Assembly: GCF_000279535.1 (NCBI RefSeq)
Contig: NZ_ALCH01000001.1
Span: 62,001 to 126,000 of the forward strand
Direction: 5' to 3'
Length of the DNA stretch: 64,000 nucleotides
DNA from: Streptococcus infantis SPAR10
GTDB lineage: Bacteria; Bacillota; Bacilli; Lactobacillales; Streptococcaceae
This document shows, in pieces, positions 1-8,808 of the stretch. Numbering within the stretch: the first letter of the stretch is position 1; each line of letters opens with the position of its first letter. The notes under the pieces are model-generated. The model saw only the letters and a list, made by a program, of their open reading frames with translations, searched no databases and was not told the origin of the DNA. A program made the position numbers and the translations under genes.

Positions 1-2792
1 GAACATTCTTGGTAAGCTATAAGAATGGTAATGAGATTAGTCGTACTATCGTTTCGGAACACAAGGTTACAGATGCTGTCAATCGTGTCGTCCGTGTCGG
101 TAATTCAACACCTATTGTTGAGACAACGGAACTTGTAGAAGAAACAGAAGTAATTGACTACAATACTGTTGAGGAATTTACAGACCAACTTCCTTCAGGA
201 ACAACTAAGATTATTCAGCCTGGTAAGAAGGGGCAAAAGACAAGTCGCTACTCTGTAACTAAGGTGAACGGTGAAGAAACTTCTCGAACATTTGTTGAAT
301 CTAACATCACTATAGAGCCTGAGGATAAAATCATCCAAGTAGGAACTCGTGTTAAAGAGGTTAGAGAAGCAAGTGAGTCAAGTCCAATTCCATACACTGT
401 AATAGTTCGCAAAGATATTACGAAACCAATTGGTTATAAGGTCGTGGAAGTTGAAGGTCAAGACGGAGAACAATCAGATCTCTATAAAGTTACCTATATC
501 AACGGAGCAGAAACAAAACGCGAACATCTTAAGACAACAGTTGTTAAAGAAGCTATCAATAGGGTCATCGTCGAAGGTGCAGGCGTGGAACGAACTCTCT
601 TAGAGATTCAAGAAGATAAAGTAGCCAGCACAACTGAGTATCGTAATGATGATACTCTTCCAGAAGGTGAAACAAAAGTTGTTCAGGTTGGTGAGGAAGG
701 TCTCCTTCGCAAGACAATCGAAAAACAATACTTCAATGACGAATTGCGTTCTACGAAATTAGTAGACAGCAAACTGATTAAAGAAGCAACTCCAACTATC
801 ATCTTAGTAGGTACAAAACATGTACCGACGATCAAGGTAGAGCAAAATACTCAAATTGAGAATATTGCTTATAAGACCCAAAAGATCGAAGATCCTGACC
901 TACCAAAAGGAGAGACCAAGGTAGTGCAAGTAGGTCAAAATGGAATCATAGAAAAAGTTTACCAACTGACCTACACAGACGGAGTCTTGATTAAGACAGA
1001 CTTAATCAGTAGCAAGGAAGTTCAGAAAGTCCAAGATGAGATTATCCATATCGGTACTCAAGTCACTGAAACTAAGGAAATCAACGCAACAAGTCCAATT
1101 CCATACAATGTTATTATCCGTAAGGATAAGACCAAGCCAGTTGGATACAGCCTTGTTGAAGTAGAGGGCCAAGAGGGAATTCAAACAGACTACTATCAAG
1201 TAACTTACGTCAATGGCAAGGAAACTAAGCGTGAACACCTCAGAACAGTCATTACAGCTCAACCTGTCAATAAAGTCCTAGTTGAAGGTTCTGGTATCGA
1301 ACGCACAATCTTCGAAATTCAAGAAGAGAGAATCACAAGATCAACGGTATTCCGTAATGATGACACTCTTCCAGAAGGTGAAACGAAGATTATCCAAGAA
1401 GGTCAAGATGGTCTAATTCATAAGACAATCGAGAAGCAATACTTCAATGATGAAGAACGTTCTTCAAGACTAATCGAAACTAAAGTTGTCAGAGAAGCAG
1501 TTCCAACCATCATTTTAGTCGGAACAAAACATGTTCCAAATATTACAGTCAAGCAAGAAACTAGAACCGAGGAAACTGATTTTAGAACTGTGACTGTTAT
1601 AGATGAAAATTTGCCGAAGGGTGAACATAAACTTGTTCAAGAAGGTCGTGCAGGTCTAGTTGAAAAAGTCTATCAACTAACCTACAGAGATGGTGTTCTG
1701 GTCAAGACTGATTTGATTAGCATCAAGGAGTTACGTCCAGCTCTAGAACAGATCATCCATATCGGTTCTCAAGTTACTGAAACTAGGGAAATCAGCACAA
1801 CAAGTTCAATTCCTTACAATATCATCGTTCGTGAGGACAAGACTAAGCCTGTTAGCTACCGTCTGGTCGAAGTAGAGGGCCAAGAAGGAACTCAAACAGA
1901 CTACTATCAAGTAACCTATGTCAATGGTAAAGAAACTCAACGTGAGTATCTAAGAACTGTGATCACGACTCAACCTGTCAACCAAGTTCTTGTGGTGGGT
2001 ACTGGAGTTGAGCGTACAGTCCTAGTAACTGAGGATGAGGTCATTACTCATCAAACAGAATATCGCAATGATGATAGCTTACCAGAAGGTGAAACTAGAG
2101 TTTTCCAAGAAGGTCAAGATGGACTCATCCATAAGACTTTTGAAAAATACTACTTCAATGATGAAGAACGTTCTGCAACATTGGTTGATACGAAAGTTAT
2201 CCGAAAAGCAGTAAATCGTGTTATTTTGATAGGGACAAAACGAATTCCTACTATTACACAAGAGGAACTCATCCAAGTAGAAGAAATTGACTTTGAGAAA
2301 CAAATAGTTGAAAATCCTAAGTTTGCTAAAGGTACACAAATTCTTCTACAAAAAGGTAAACCAGGAAAACGTCAATATATGTATCGTTTGACTTTGCAGA
2401 ATGGAGTTGTGATTAAGAAAGAATTGCTTGGCTCAGAAGTCTTAGAAGAACCACAAACAGAGATTATTGAAATCGGAACACTGGTTGAAAAACCACAGGC
2501 TCACATCCCTGAGTTTCAACCACTGGTTGAGAAGCCAGAATTGAAACCCGAATCGAAACCAATGGTACCAGCCGATAAGGTTATCCCAGCAATTCCAACT
2601 CTTAAACAGGAGGAGGAAATGAAGCCATTAGCAGTTTCAGCTCAAGAACCTCAAACAGCTGAAGCGCCAGTTGTCCAAGACCAGCTCCTACCAGAGACTG
2701 GAGACCAATCAAACTGGTGGATTAGCCTGCTTGGAATCTTGATGATGTTCTTAACCTTGGTCGGAATTCGAGAGAAAAAAGACGATCGTTAA
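1..2792 (+). CDS. G5-repeat LPXTG surface protein, C-terminal part (5' end outside window)
   Basis: The frame is open from the left edge, so the start lies upstream. The visible part of about 930 residues is a chain of roughly eleven modules of 75-85 residues, each ending in a hydrophobic strand plus a glycine motif such as VGTKH, IGTQV or VEGSGIERT. This is the pattern of G5 domains, which in streptococcal surface proteins form long stalks and may bind GlcNAc-containing glycans. Three module types recur in fixed order as a super-repeat of about 240 residues. A Pro/Glu/Lys-rich wall-spanning stretch follows, then LPETG, a hydrophobic segment and the charged tail REKKDDR, so sortase A should anchor it to peptidoglycan. 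The N-terminal effector domain (protease, glycosidase or adhesin) is not visible and cannot be named. A weak hairpin (gacg/cgtc) follows the stop. Confidence 0.9.
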   Translation, partial: TFLVSYKNGNEISRTIVSEHKVTDAVNRVVRVGNSTPIVETTELVEETEVIDYNTVEEFTDQLPSGTTKIIQPGKKGQKTSRYSVTKVNGEETSRTFVESNITIEPEDKIIQVGTRVKEVREASESSPIPYTVIVRKDITKPIGYKVVEVEGQDGEQSDLYKVTYINGAETKREHLKTTVVKEAINRVIVEGAGVERTLLEIQEDKVASTTEYRNDDTLPEGETKVVQVGEEGLLRKTIEKQYFNDELRSTKLVDSKLIKEATPTIILVGTKHVPTIKVEQNTQIENIAYKTQKIEDPDLPKGETKVVQVGQNGIIEKVYQLTYTDGVLIKTDLISSKEVQKVQDEIIHIGTQVTETKEINATSPIPYNVIIRKDKTKPVGYSLVEVEGQEGIQTDYYQVTYVNGKETKREHLRTVITAQPVNKVLVEGSGIERTIFEIQEERITRSTVFRNDDTLPEGETKIIQEGQDGLIHKTIEKQYFNDEERSSRLIETKVVREAVPTIILVGTKHVPNITVKQETRTEETDFRTVTVIDENLPKGEHKLVQEGRAGLVEKVYQLTYRDGVLVKTDLISIKELRPALEQIIHIGSQVTETREISTTSSIPYNIIVREDKTKPVSYRLVEVEGQEGTQTDYYQVTYVNGKETQREYLRTVITTQPVNQVLVVGTGVERTVLVTEDEVITHQTEYRNDDSLPEGETRVFQEGQDGLIHKTFEKYYFNDEERSATLVDTKVIRKAVNRVILIGTKRIPTITQEELIQVEEIDFEKQIVENPKFAKGTQILLQKGKPGKRQYMYRLTLQNGVVIKKELLGSEVLEEPQTEIIEIGTLVEKPQAHIPEFQPLVEKPELKPESKPMVPADKVIPAIPTLKQEEEMKPLAVSAQEPQTAEAPVVQDQLLPETGDQSNWWISLLGILMMFLTLVGIREKKDDR

Positions 2793-2886
2793 AGACGAAA
2801 TACGTCTAAAAATGAATAAAAAAACAAAAAAGAACATTCTTAGCAAAAAAACAATAAAAAATCCTTTAAAAACAACTAAAAAGGGC

Positions 2887-2915
2887 TTGTAAAAGGATTA
2901 AAAAAATGCTATGAT
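2887..2915 (+). promoter_or_regulatory. Promoter of the mucin-stalk adhesin gene
   Basis: TTGTAA (2887-2892), a 17-nt spacer, then TATGAT (2910-2915) preceded by an extended TGC. An in-frame ATG at 2911 lies inside the -10 box, so it cannot be the start. The ATG at 2947 behind AAAGGAG (2931-2937) is chosen. Confidence 0.6.
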
Positions 2916-2946
2916 TTGTCTGATTAAATTAAAGGAGTTTATTGTG

Positions 2947-4734
2947 ATGAAGAATTCACAACTTAGCACTACGCGTATTTTAGCGATGTTAAGCATCTTA
3001 GTTCTTTCATTGGCGACACTGACGACAGTTTTCGCTACTGAAGTAACTCAATATACTATGCACACAGAAGTTAAGGTTGATGGTAAACCTATAACTGCGG
3101 ACAAAAAGATTACGACTGGTCGTGTCTTGGAGGCAACAAATAGCCTTACTTTCCCAGACTCACAAGCGATTAATGCTGGGGATACTTTGACTTTGGACCT
3201 TCCAAAAGAATTGGAACTTGTTACTAAACTTGAGTTCCCAATCCTTCACGCCAACGGTGAAAAGGTTGGTGATGCCGTAACGGATCCAAAAACTGGTAAA
3301 GTAACCATTACTTTCACGGATTACTTCTCTAAAAACTACAAAGACAAAGTCATGTCTTTGAAATACTCAGTTCGTCCGAACGCAACAAATTTGAAAGAAT
3401 CTGGTAAGTACACATTTAAGTTTGGTGAAGAAACTTACAATGTAACCTATGAGCAATACGTAGGTACTCCAGGTGACTATGAGTACAAATACGGTTACCA
3501 AGACAAAGAAAACCCTAAACGTATCAAATGGCGTATCCTTTTGAATGCTGTTCAAGATAAAATGGATAACATGGTTATCGAAGATGACTTCAGTGATAAA
3601 GGTCAAGTTCTTGTAGAAGGTACATTGCGTGCAGTTCGTTACCCAAAACAACCAAACAGAATCCAAAATGAAAATGAACTCTTCAAGTTGACTCCAGACG
3701 ATAACTTCACTAAGACAGCTGAATTCACAAGAAATGCAGCAGGTCAAATCACAGGATTCAAATTTGAACTAAAAGAAGTTTGGGGCTGGCCAATTTGGAT
3801 TGAGTATTCAACAGAACTTACAGAAGATCTTCCAGCAAAAACTAAAGTAGCTAACACATTGAAGTGGAAAGCAACTAACTTCCCTAATGAACGTACTATC
3901 ACTAAATATACTCGTTTAGAGACTGGTTCAGGTGAAGGTAGCGGTGATAAGACTACAACAACGACAACAGAGTCAACAACTGCAGCTCCAACAACAACCA
4001 CAACGACAACAGAGTCAACAACTGCAGCTCCAACAACAACCACAACGACAACAGAGTCAACAACTGCAGCTCCAACAACAACCACAACGACAACAGAGTC
4101 AACAACTGCAGCTCCAACAACAACCACAACGACTACTGAATCAACAACTGCATCAACAACAGAGTCAACAACGACTACTGAATCAACGACTGCATCAACA
4201 ACAGAGTCAACAACGACTACTGAATCAACGACTGCATCAACAACAGAGTCAACAACGACTACTGAATCAACGACTGCATCAACAACAGAGTCAACAACGA
4301 CTACTGAATCAACGACTGCATCAACAACAGAGTCAACAACGACTACTGAATCAACAACTGCATCAACAACAGAGTCAACAACGACTACTGAATCAACGAC
4401 TGCATCAACAACAGAGTCAACAACGACTACTGAATCAACGACTGCATCAACAACAGAGTCAACAACGACTACTGAATCAACAACTGCAGCACCAACGACA
4501 ACAGAAGCTCCAACAACAACAGAAGCTCCAACAACAGAAGCTCCTTCAGAAGTTACAACAACAACTGAGGCTCCAACAACGACTGAGGCTCCAAAACCTG
4601 CAGATACAACGACTACAACAGAAGAAGGACCAACTCTTCCATTTACTGGTGAAGCTACAAGCCTAGTACTTGTATTGGCAGGTGTGGTAATCTTGTCAGG
4701 TACTGTAGTAATGAAACGTAAATTTACTAAATAA
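2947..4734 (+). CDS. LPXTG-anchored adhesin with mucin-like Thr/Ser repeat stalk
   Basis: A 595-residue surface protein. It has a Sec signal peptide (about residues 1-30, ending TTVFA), then about 300 residues that resemble the paired Ig-like (DEv-IgG) domains of MSCRAMM adhesins, with phrases such as TFPDSQAINAGDTLTLDLP and VTITFTDYF. A low-complexity stalk of Thr, Ser, Glu, Ala and Pro follows, then LPFTG, a membrane segment and MKRKFTK. Sortase should link it to the wall, with the stalk lifting the head off the surface. The stalk is coded by twelve 42-bp tandem units, so its length should vary between strains. The ligand is unknown. The Thr-rich stalk is a plausible target for the O-glycosylation found on streptococcal serine-rich adhesins, but no glycosyltransferase cluster is nearby. 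It is monocistronic, with its own promoter and terminator. Confidence 0.88.
   Translation: MKNSQLSTTRILAMLSILVLSLATLTTVFATEVTQYTMHTEVKVDGKPITADKKITTGRVLEATNSLTFPDSQAINAGDTLTLDLPKELELVTKLEFPILHANGEKVGDAVTDPKTGKVTITFTDYFSKNYKDKVMSLKYSVRPNATNLKESGKYTFKFGEETYNVTYEQYVGTPGDYEYKYGYQDKENPKRIKWRILLNAVQDKMDNMVIEDDFSDKGQVLVEGTLRAVRYPKQPNRIQNENELFKLTPDDNFTKTAEFTRNAAGQITGFKFELKEVWGWPIWIEYSTELTEDLPAKTKVANTLKWKATNFPNERTITKYTRLETGSGEGSGDKTTTTTTESTTAAPTTTTTTTESTTAAPTTTTTTTESTTAAPTTTTTTTESTTAAPTTTTTTTESTTASTTESTTTTESTTASTTESTTTTESTTASTTESTTTTESTTASTTESTTTTESTTASTTESTTTTESTTASTTESTTTTESTTASTTESTTTTESTTASTTESTTTTESTTAAPTTTEAPTTTEAPTTEAPSEVTTTTEAPTTTEAPKPADTTTTTEEGPTLPFTGEATSLVLVLAGVVILSGTVVMKRKFTK
3970..4473 (+). 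repeat. Twelve 42-bp tandem repeats coding the Thr/Ser stalk
   Basis: The period is 42 bp (14 residues). Four units encode ESTTAAPTTTTTTT (first copies start at 3970, 4012, 4054, 4096). Eight units encode ESTTASTTESTTTT (4138-4473). Units of each class are nearly identical, apart from silent changes such as aacg/aaca, so copy number should change by slippage or recombination. Because 42 is a multiple of 3, changes keep the frame. Confidence 0.95.
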
Positions 4735-4756
4735 TATTAGATAAATTTCTTTAGAG

Positions 4757-4784
4757 AGGAGAGAGCATTGCTCTCTCCTTTTTT
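4757..4784 (+). terminator. Intrinsic terminator after the adhesin gene
   Basis: A perfect 10-bp stem, aggagagagc (4757-4766) with gctctctcct (4770-4779), 3-nt loop, followed by a T6 run. Confidence 0.9.
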
Positions 4785-4943
4785 AAATGTTAAAATGATG
4801 GAATAGTAGATACTATCCTTCCCTTTTCAAGGGGAAACCCTACTTATCACAAAGTCACAAAGCCAACATTACAATACTAGCTAACGTAGCCGGTGGCAAA
4901 CAACAAACAGAAGTTGGTTAAAAACATAGAGGAGAAATCAATA

Positions 4944-7907
4944 ATGGAAAATTGGTTGACACAATGGCAGAAATTAAAGGAAAAATATCCGAAGGGTGTC
5001 CTTTATGTCAGTAGTGCCTTGCTACCAATGACCATCATGCTGGTGGTATGGTTTTTCATGGGGAGTTATCCTTTTGGAAATAAAAGTTTAATGACAGTTG
5101 TCTTTGATCAGCAGTATATTAGTTTTTATGGATTGCTAAAGAATGCCATTCTATCTGGTGATTTAAGTAGTCTGACATATTCCTTTACTAAATCTATAGG
5201 TGGAGATATGGTTGGTGAGTTGGGCTATTATTTGATGAGCCCTTTCAATGTTATTTATGTTCTGCTGCCTTTAAAATATATAGGGTTATCTGTTTTTCTA
5301 ACAATCTGGCTCAGATATGGAGCTTTTGGACTTTCCTTTGCTCATCTCTTAATTAAACGTTATAAGGGTGCAGAGTCAAAACGATGGATGGTTCCCTTGT
5401 TTGCGACAGCTTATGCCCTGTCTGGTATGTTGGTATCCTACCAGATGAATGTTATCTTTTATGATGCCATGTTCATGCTTCCTCTTGTCATCCTATATCT
5501 AGAGCAGTTGTTAGATGGCAAAGCGGCTTATCCATATGCCTTTGTACTTGGTCTTACGGTATTCCTTCAATTCTACATGGGCTATATGATATCGCTATTT
5601 GTTGTCTTATATACCTGCTATTATCTTTCACCTCGTCTTTCTATCGAGGGGACATGGAAAGTAAAACTCAAACATTACGTCAAACCCTTATGGGATGTAT
5701 TTCTCTACTCTATCCTAGGGTCTACTGCGGCTTCAATCTTATTTGTTCCAGTATTTTTCAACTTGATTGAAAGTAAGGGACAAGCAGGAGGGGCCATGAC
5801 ATTTTCCATGGCCTTTCAGATTAATCCCTTAGACATTTTATCCAAACTAACTATCGGGGGCTTTGATGCGCAATCAGGTTGGGCAGCTGGACCAAACCTG
5901 CCAAATATCTATATTGGAGCTCTCGGGTTTATCGGCTTTATCTTGTACTTTGTATCAAGAGAGATAGTCAAAGAAAGAAGATGGGCTGCGGGAGTGGTTA
6001 CTCTCATCTTCTTTACTTCCTTTGTAAACGAATTTGTTAGTAAGATTTGGCATATGGGACAGAACCCTGCCGGATTCTTCTTCCGCTTCTCATGGTTATT
6101 CTCTTTCTTCATGCTGCTTCTAGCCTATCAAGCGTTAAAAGAGAAATTTAGAATCTCTCGCCGAGGGAAATTGCTATCAGTTGTAGCCCTAGTCTTATCG
6201 GCAATCTACCTCTATACTAAAGACTTTACCTATCTACCCAAAAAACAACCTGAGGCTCTAACTCTGTTTATCAATAGCCATTTTATTGCCATTGTGACAC
6301 TGGTTGTATCAGCTACAGCTATAGGATTTTATCTATACTGGGAACGCTCTGCCAAGTCCCAGAAAGAAAAGGAGAGGGTATTGGTGATTGCGGCTGGATC
6401 TGTGGTGGTATTGCTGTTATTGTTGCAAACAGGTTATCTCTTTTCTCGTGTAGTCTTAACTCTACTCATTTACTTAGCTGTACTGGCCTTGCTACGTCCA
6501 CGAATGATTCGCTTAGCTGTTGTCTTGTTATCAACTCTGACAGTATTTGAGTTAGGCTATAATGCCTATCTATCTCAAGTGACCTTTGGGTATGCAGATG
6601 TAGACAAGTTTGTAGATGCGACGGTATCTGTAAAACAAGTGACAGACGATGTTCAGAAACAAGCAGATCAACCATTCTACCGAATTGCTACAACCTTTGC
6701 CTATTCAAAAACAGTGCCATCGCTTGTTTCCTACCCAGGTTTAAGTACCTTCAGTTCAAGCTTAGAGCGTACGACCATGGATCAATTTGCCTTTATGGGT
6801 GACCAAGGGATTAATGCAGCGACAGAGTATGAAAATGGAACTCCTCTGACAGATGCCTTATACGGTGTTCGCTACTATATGGATGTCAAAGACCTGGATC
6901 CTACTGAGAAAGAAGCTCATCCTGAGAGAATGTATTTCACACGTTTTGCAAGTCGTTTTGATATGCAGCGTTATTTCACGCAGAAGGTCTACGAAGATGA
7001 ACGCTATATCGTGTACGAAAATCCAAATTCTTTCCCATTAGCCTATGGAACAAATGATTTAGTAAGAAACATCAACTTTGGTAGAAACAACGCTATCCAA
7101 AATCAAAATATCATCCTTAACTCTATGGAAGGCGTGAAAAAAGGCGAAGAGAATTATCTCGACTACTTCAAACCCCTAGCTTACGGAGATGTTGAAACAG
7201 AAAATCTTACTGAGGAAAATGTCGACAAAGAAAAAGGAACTGCAGTCTACAAGCGGGTGGATTCTTCTAAGGATGCAATCGTTCGCTACCGAATTACTCC
7301 GCGAACAAACTTGACCTATTACTTCTTCGTACCAGCAAGTCTAAATTCAGAGAAAGATTACTCCGTCCTTCTGAACGGCAAGTGGTTCACTCATTCTAAG
7401 AGAAATACGCAACGTCAACTATGGCAAATCGCTGACAATGCAGAGAATCAAGAGTCTGTACTGGAGTTCCGCTTTAAAACAGACAAGGTTGACCTTTCAA
7501 ACGCAGGAGTTTACCGCGCAGAAATCAGTCAAATTCAAAGTGCTTTAGAAAAGCGGAAGGAACAAGGTCTACAAGTTGAGAAATTCTCGAATACTCATAT
7601 CGTCGGTTCAGTGAATATTACTGACGACAGTAAATACATGATGACCTCTATCCCTTATAGTGAGGGTTGGAAGGTGAAGGTGGATGGTAAGGATGTCCCT
7701 GTGACAAAAGCATGGAACAGCTTTATTTCATTCCCGATTACTTCTGGACAACACAAAGTAGAATTTGTCTTCTCTCAAAAAGGAAGGGTTACAGGTGCTG
7801 TATTGACTCTCATCAGTCTAACAACGCTTTATATCGTCAGAAGAAATTACAAGAAGGATGATAAAAACCAGCTGAAAGAAAATCAAGACGCTCCATCAGC
7901 TGAGTAA
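4944..7907 (+). CDS. YfhO family multi-pass membrane protein
   Basis: A 987-residue protein. The ATG at 4944 is used because GAGGAG (4929-4934) lies 9 nt upstream; an in-frame GTG at 4893 has no ribosome site. The first ~560 residues hold a short cytoplasmic N-terminus and about twelve to fourteen hydrophobic segments. A long extracytoplasmic domain follows (about 565-955), then one final membrane span and a charged tail. This is the layout of the YfhO family (GT-C-like fold), whose members in Bacillus and Listeria add sugars to lipoteichoic or wall polymers outside the membrane from lipid-linked donors. A role in cell-surface glycosylation is inferred from the family; the donor and acceptor are unknown. 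The 209-nt gap upstream shows no clear promoter beyond an A/T-rich stretch. A terminator follows directly. Confidence 0.82.
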   Translation: MENWLTQWQKLKEKYPKGVLYVSSALLPMTIMLVVWFFMGSYPFGNKSLMTVVFDQQYISFYGLLKNAILSGDLSSLTYSFTKSIGGDMVGELGYYLMSPFNVIYVLLPLKYIGLSVFLTIWLRYGAFGLSFAHLLIKRYKGAESKRWMVPLFATAYALSGMLVSYQMNVIFYDAMFMLPLVILYLEQLLDGKAAYPYAFVLGLTVFLQFYMGYMISLFVVLYTCYYLSPRLSIEGTWKVKLKHYVKPLWDVFLYSILGSTAASILFVPVFFNLIESKGQAGGAMTFSMAFQINPLDILSKLTIGGFDAQSGWAAGPNLPNIYIGALGFIGFILYFVSREIVKERRWAAGVVTLIFFTSFVNEFVSKIWHMGQNPAGFFFRFSWLFSFFMLLLAYQALKEKFRISRRGKLLSVVALVLSAIYLYTKDFTYLPKKQPEALTLFINSHFIAIVTLVVSATAIGFYLYWERSAKSQKEKERVLVIAAGSVVVLLLLLQTGYLFSRVVLTLLIYLAVLALLRPRMIRLAVVLLSTLTVFELGYNAYLSQVTFGYADVDKFVDATVSVKQVTDDVQKQADQPFYRIATTFAYSKTVPSLVSYPGLSTFSSSLERTTMDQFAFMGDQGINAATEYENGTPLTDALYGVRYYMDVKDLDPTEKEAHPERMYFTRFASRFDMQRYFTQKVYEDERYIVYENPNSFPLAYGTNDLVRNINFGRNNAIQNQNIILNSMEGVKKGEENYLDYFKPLAYGDVETENLTEENVDKEKGTAVYKRVDSSKDAIVRYRITPRTNLTYYFFVPASLNSEKDYSVLLNGKWFTHSKRNTQRQLWQIADNAENQESVLEFRFKTDKVDLSNAGVYRAEISQIQSALEKRKEQGLQVEKFSNTHIVGSVNITDDSKYMMTSIPYSEGWKVKVDGKDVPVTKAWNSFISFPITSGQHKVEFVFSQKGRVTGAVLTLISLTTLYIVRRNYKKDDKNQLKENQDAPSAE

Positions 7908-7934
7908 GCAATCTTTTATCAACTATAAAAAAAT

Positions 7935-7966
7935 ACGGTCAGGATACCATTCCTGACCGTTTTCTT
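7935..7966 (+). terminator. Intrinsic terminator after the YfhO gene
   Basis: Stem acggtcagga (7935-7944) pairs perfectly with tcctgaccgt (7951-7960), 6-nt loop, then TTTCTTTT. Confidence 0.92.
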
Positions 7967-7991
7967 TTACAAAATGACAAAAATCTTAAAC

Positions 7992-8036
7992 TTTTTGACA
8001 AATATGCTTGTCAAAAATAAAAAGATGTGTTACAAT
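7992..8036 (+). promoter_or_regulatory. Promoter with overlapping palindrome, probable operator of the HTH operon
   Basis: TTGTCA (8008-8013), a 17-nt spacer, and TACAAT (8031-8036) with an extended TGT. The -35 box is covered by the inverted repeat TTTTTGACA-N8-TGTCAAAAA (7992-8000 and 8009-8017). A palindrome there suits a repressor site, and the HTH protein coded at 8399 is the obvious candidate to bind it. Confidence 0.55.
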
Positions 8037-8077
8037 GAAATCAAGTTAAGAAATAAAAAAATAGGAGGGAGCCACAT

Positions 8078-8389
8078 GTGGGTATGGATTTTTTTCCTTT
8101 TCTCGTCTTGATTTATAGTAGTCAATCTAAAAAAATCAAGCGGTTAGAGAAGAGGTTAAAGGTAATCGAAAGAAAAGAGAAAGGAAATATAGATATGTCA
8201 AGATTATTGCAAGAATTAATTGGGAAAAGCCCAACAATCGTTGGACAAGTGTTTGGAACAAATTTATGGGAAGTTGTGGATGTTGATGAGGAATGGGTCA
8301 AACTACGTCATGTTGATAAAAAGGGGAAAGAAAAATTCAAGTTGCAACGTATTGAGGATATCCAAACTGTTGAATTTGACGGAGAGTAG
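8078..8389 (+). CDS. Small membrane-anchored hypothetical protein, first gene of HTH operon; 5' end possibly frameshifted
   Basis: The frame gives 103 residues: a short hydrophobic N-terminus, a Lys/Arg/Glu-rich coiled stretch (SKKIKRLEKRL), then a globular C-terminus of about 64 residues (from MSRLLQEL). I do not recognise the family. AGGAGG (8063-8068) serves two overlapping starts, ATG at 8076 and GTG at 8078, in different frames. The ATG frame reads MWVWIFFLF and then stops after 11 codons. The GTG frame continues through the gene but starts less naturally. One extra T in the nearby T runs would join both into a normal membrane anchor, so a single-base deletion or sequencing error is likely. 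An internal ATG at 8195 with AAGGA upstream could also give the soluble C-terminal part. The stop is 9 nt before the next gene. Confidence 0.6.
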   Translation: MGMDFFPFLVLIYSSQSKKIKRLEKRLKVIERKEKGNIDMSRLLQELIGKSPTIVGQVFGTNLWEVVDVDEEWVKLRHVDKKGKEKFKLQRIEDIQTVEFDGE

Positions 8390-8398
8390 GTGTGTGAC

Positions 8399-8605
8399 AT
8401 GCAACTAAAAAATCGTCTAAAAGAGCTTCGGGCTCGCGATGGCCTGAATCAAACCGAGCTGGCCAAACTAGCTGGCGTGTCCAGGCAAACCATCAGTTTG
8501 CTAGAACGGGATGAGTACACCCCATCCATCGTCATTGCCCTGAAGATTGCTCAGATATTCAATGAGCCGGTCGAGTCGGTCTTTCGCTTAGAGGAGGATG
8601 AGTGA
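8399..8605 (+). CDS. Small XRE/Cro-type helix-turn-helix regulator
   Basis: A 68-residue protein that is almost entirely one HTH_3 domain: LNQTELAKLAGVSRQTISLLE is the helix-turn-helix (about residues 16-36), and the end FNEPVESVFRLEED is typical of short YozG-like regulators. The ATG at 8399 follows AGGTG 7 nt upstream; a GTG at 8390 is less likely. Such one-domain regulators usually control the membrane-protein genes next to them. The next start overlaps this stop by one base, showing translational coupling. The palindrome at 7992-8017 is the likely target. The signal sensed is unknown. Confidence 0.88.
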   Translation: MQLKNRLKELRARDGLNQTELAKLAGVSRQTISLLERDEYTPSIVIALKIAQIFNEPVESVFRLEEDE

Positions 8606-8808
8606 TGAACAAGTATAAAGTGATTTATTATCTATCTATAGTTGTGTTTATCGTAAATCTTTTGGCTATGATTGGAAGCCTATTTGGTTGGTTTACGTTC
8701 GTAGAAGGCAAGTACCTCTTCTGGAATAATATAGTGCTACTATTAGTCTTTAGATGGGTAGGGAAAAAGATAAAGTTTAAAGAGATTCTAAAAGGAGAAG
8801 AATTATGA
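8605..8808 (+). CDS. Small two-span membrane protein
   Basis: A 67-residue protein with two predicted membrane helices (about residues 7-28 and 39-51) and a basic C-terminal tail (GKKIKFKEILKGEE). GAGGAGG (8591-8597) sits upstream. The start overlaps the stop of the HTH gene and its own end overlaps the next start (ATGA), so it is coupled on both sides. I do not recognise a family. Operon position suggests it works with the PspC-domain and DUF3169-like proteins at the membrane. Confidence 0.75.
   Translation: MNKYKVIYYLSIVVFIVNLLAMIGSLFGWFTFVEGKYLFWNNIVLLLVFRWVGKKIKFKEILKGEEL

Noticed and set aside
3744-4127. Minus-strand Val-rich frame
   Set aside because: Antisense shadow of the same 42-bp repeats.
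3932-4666. Long Gln/Leu-rich frame in the adhesin stalk
   Set aside because: It is a shadow of the Thr/Ser repeats in another phase; it has no ribosome site and consists only of repeat translation.
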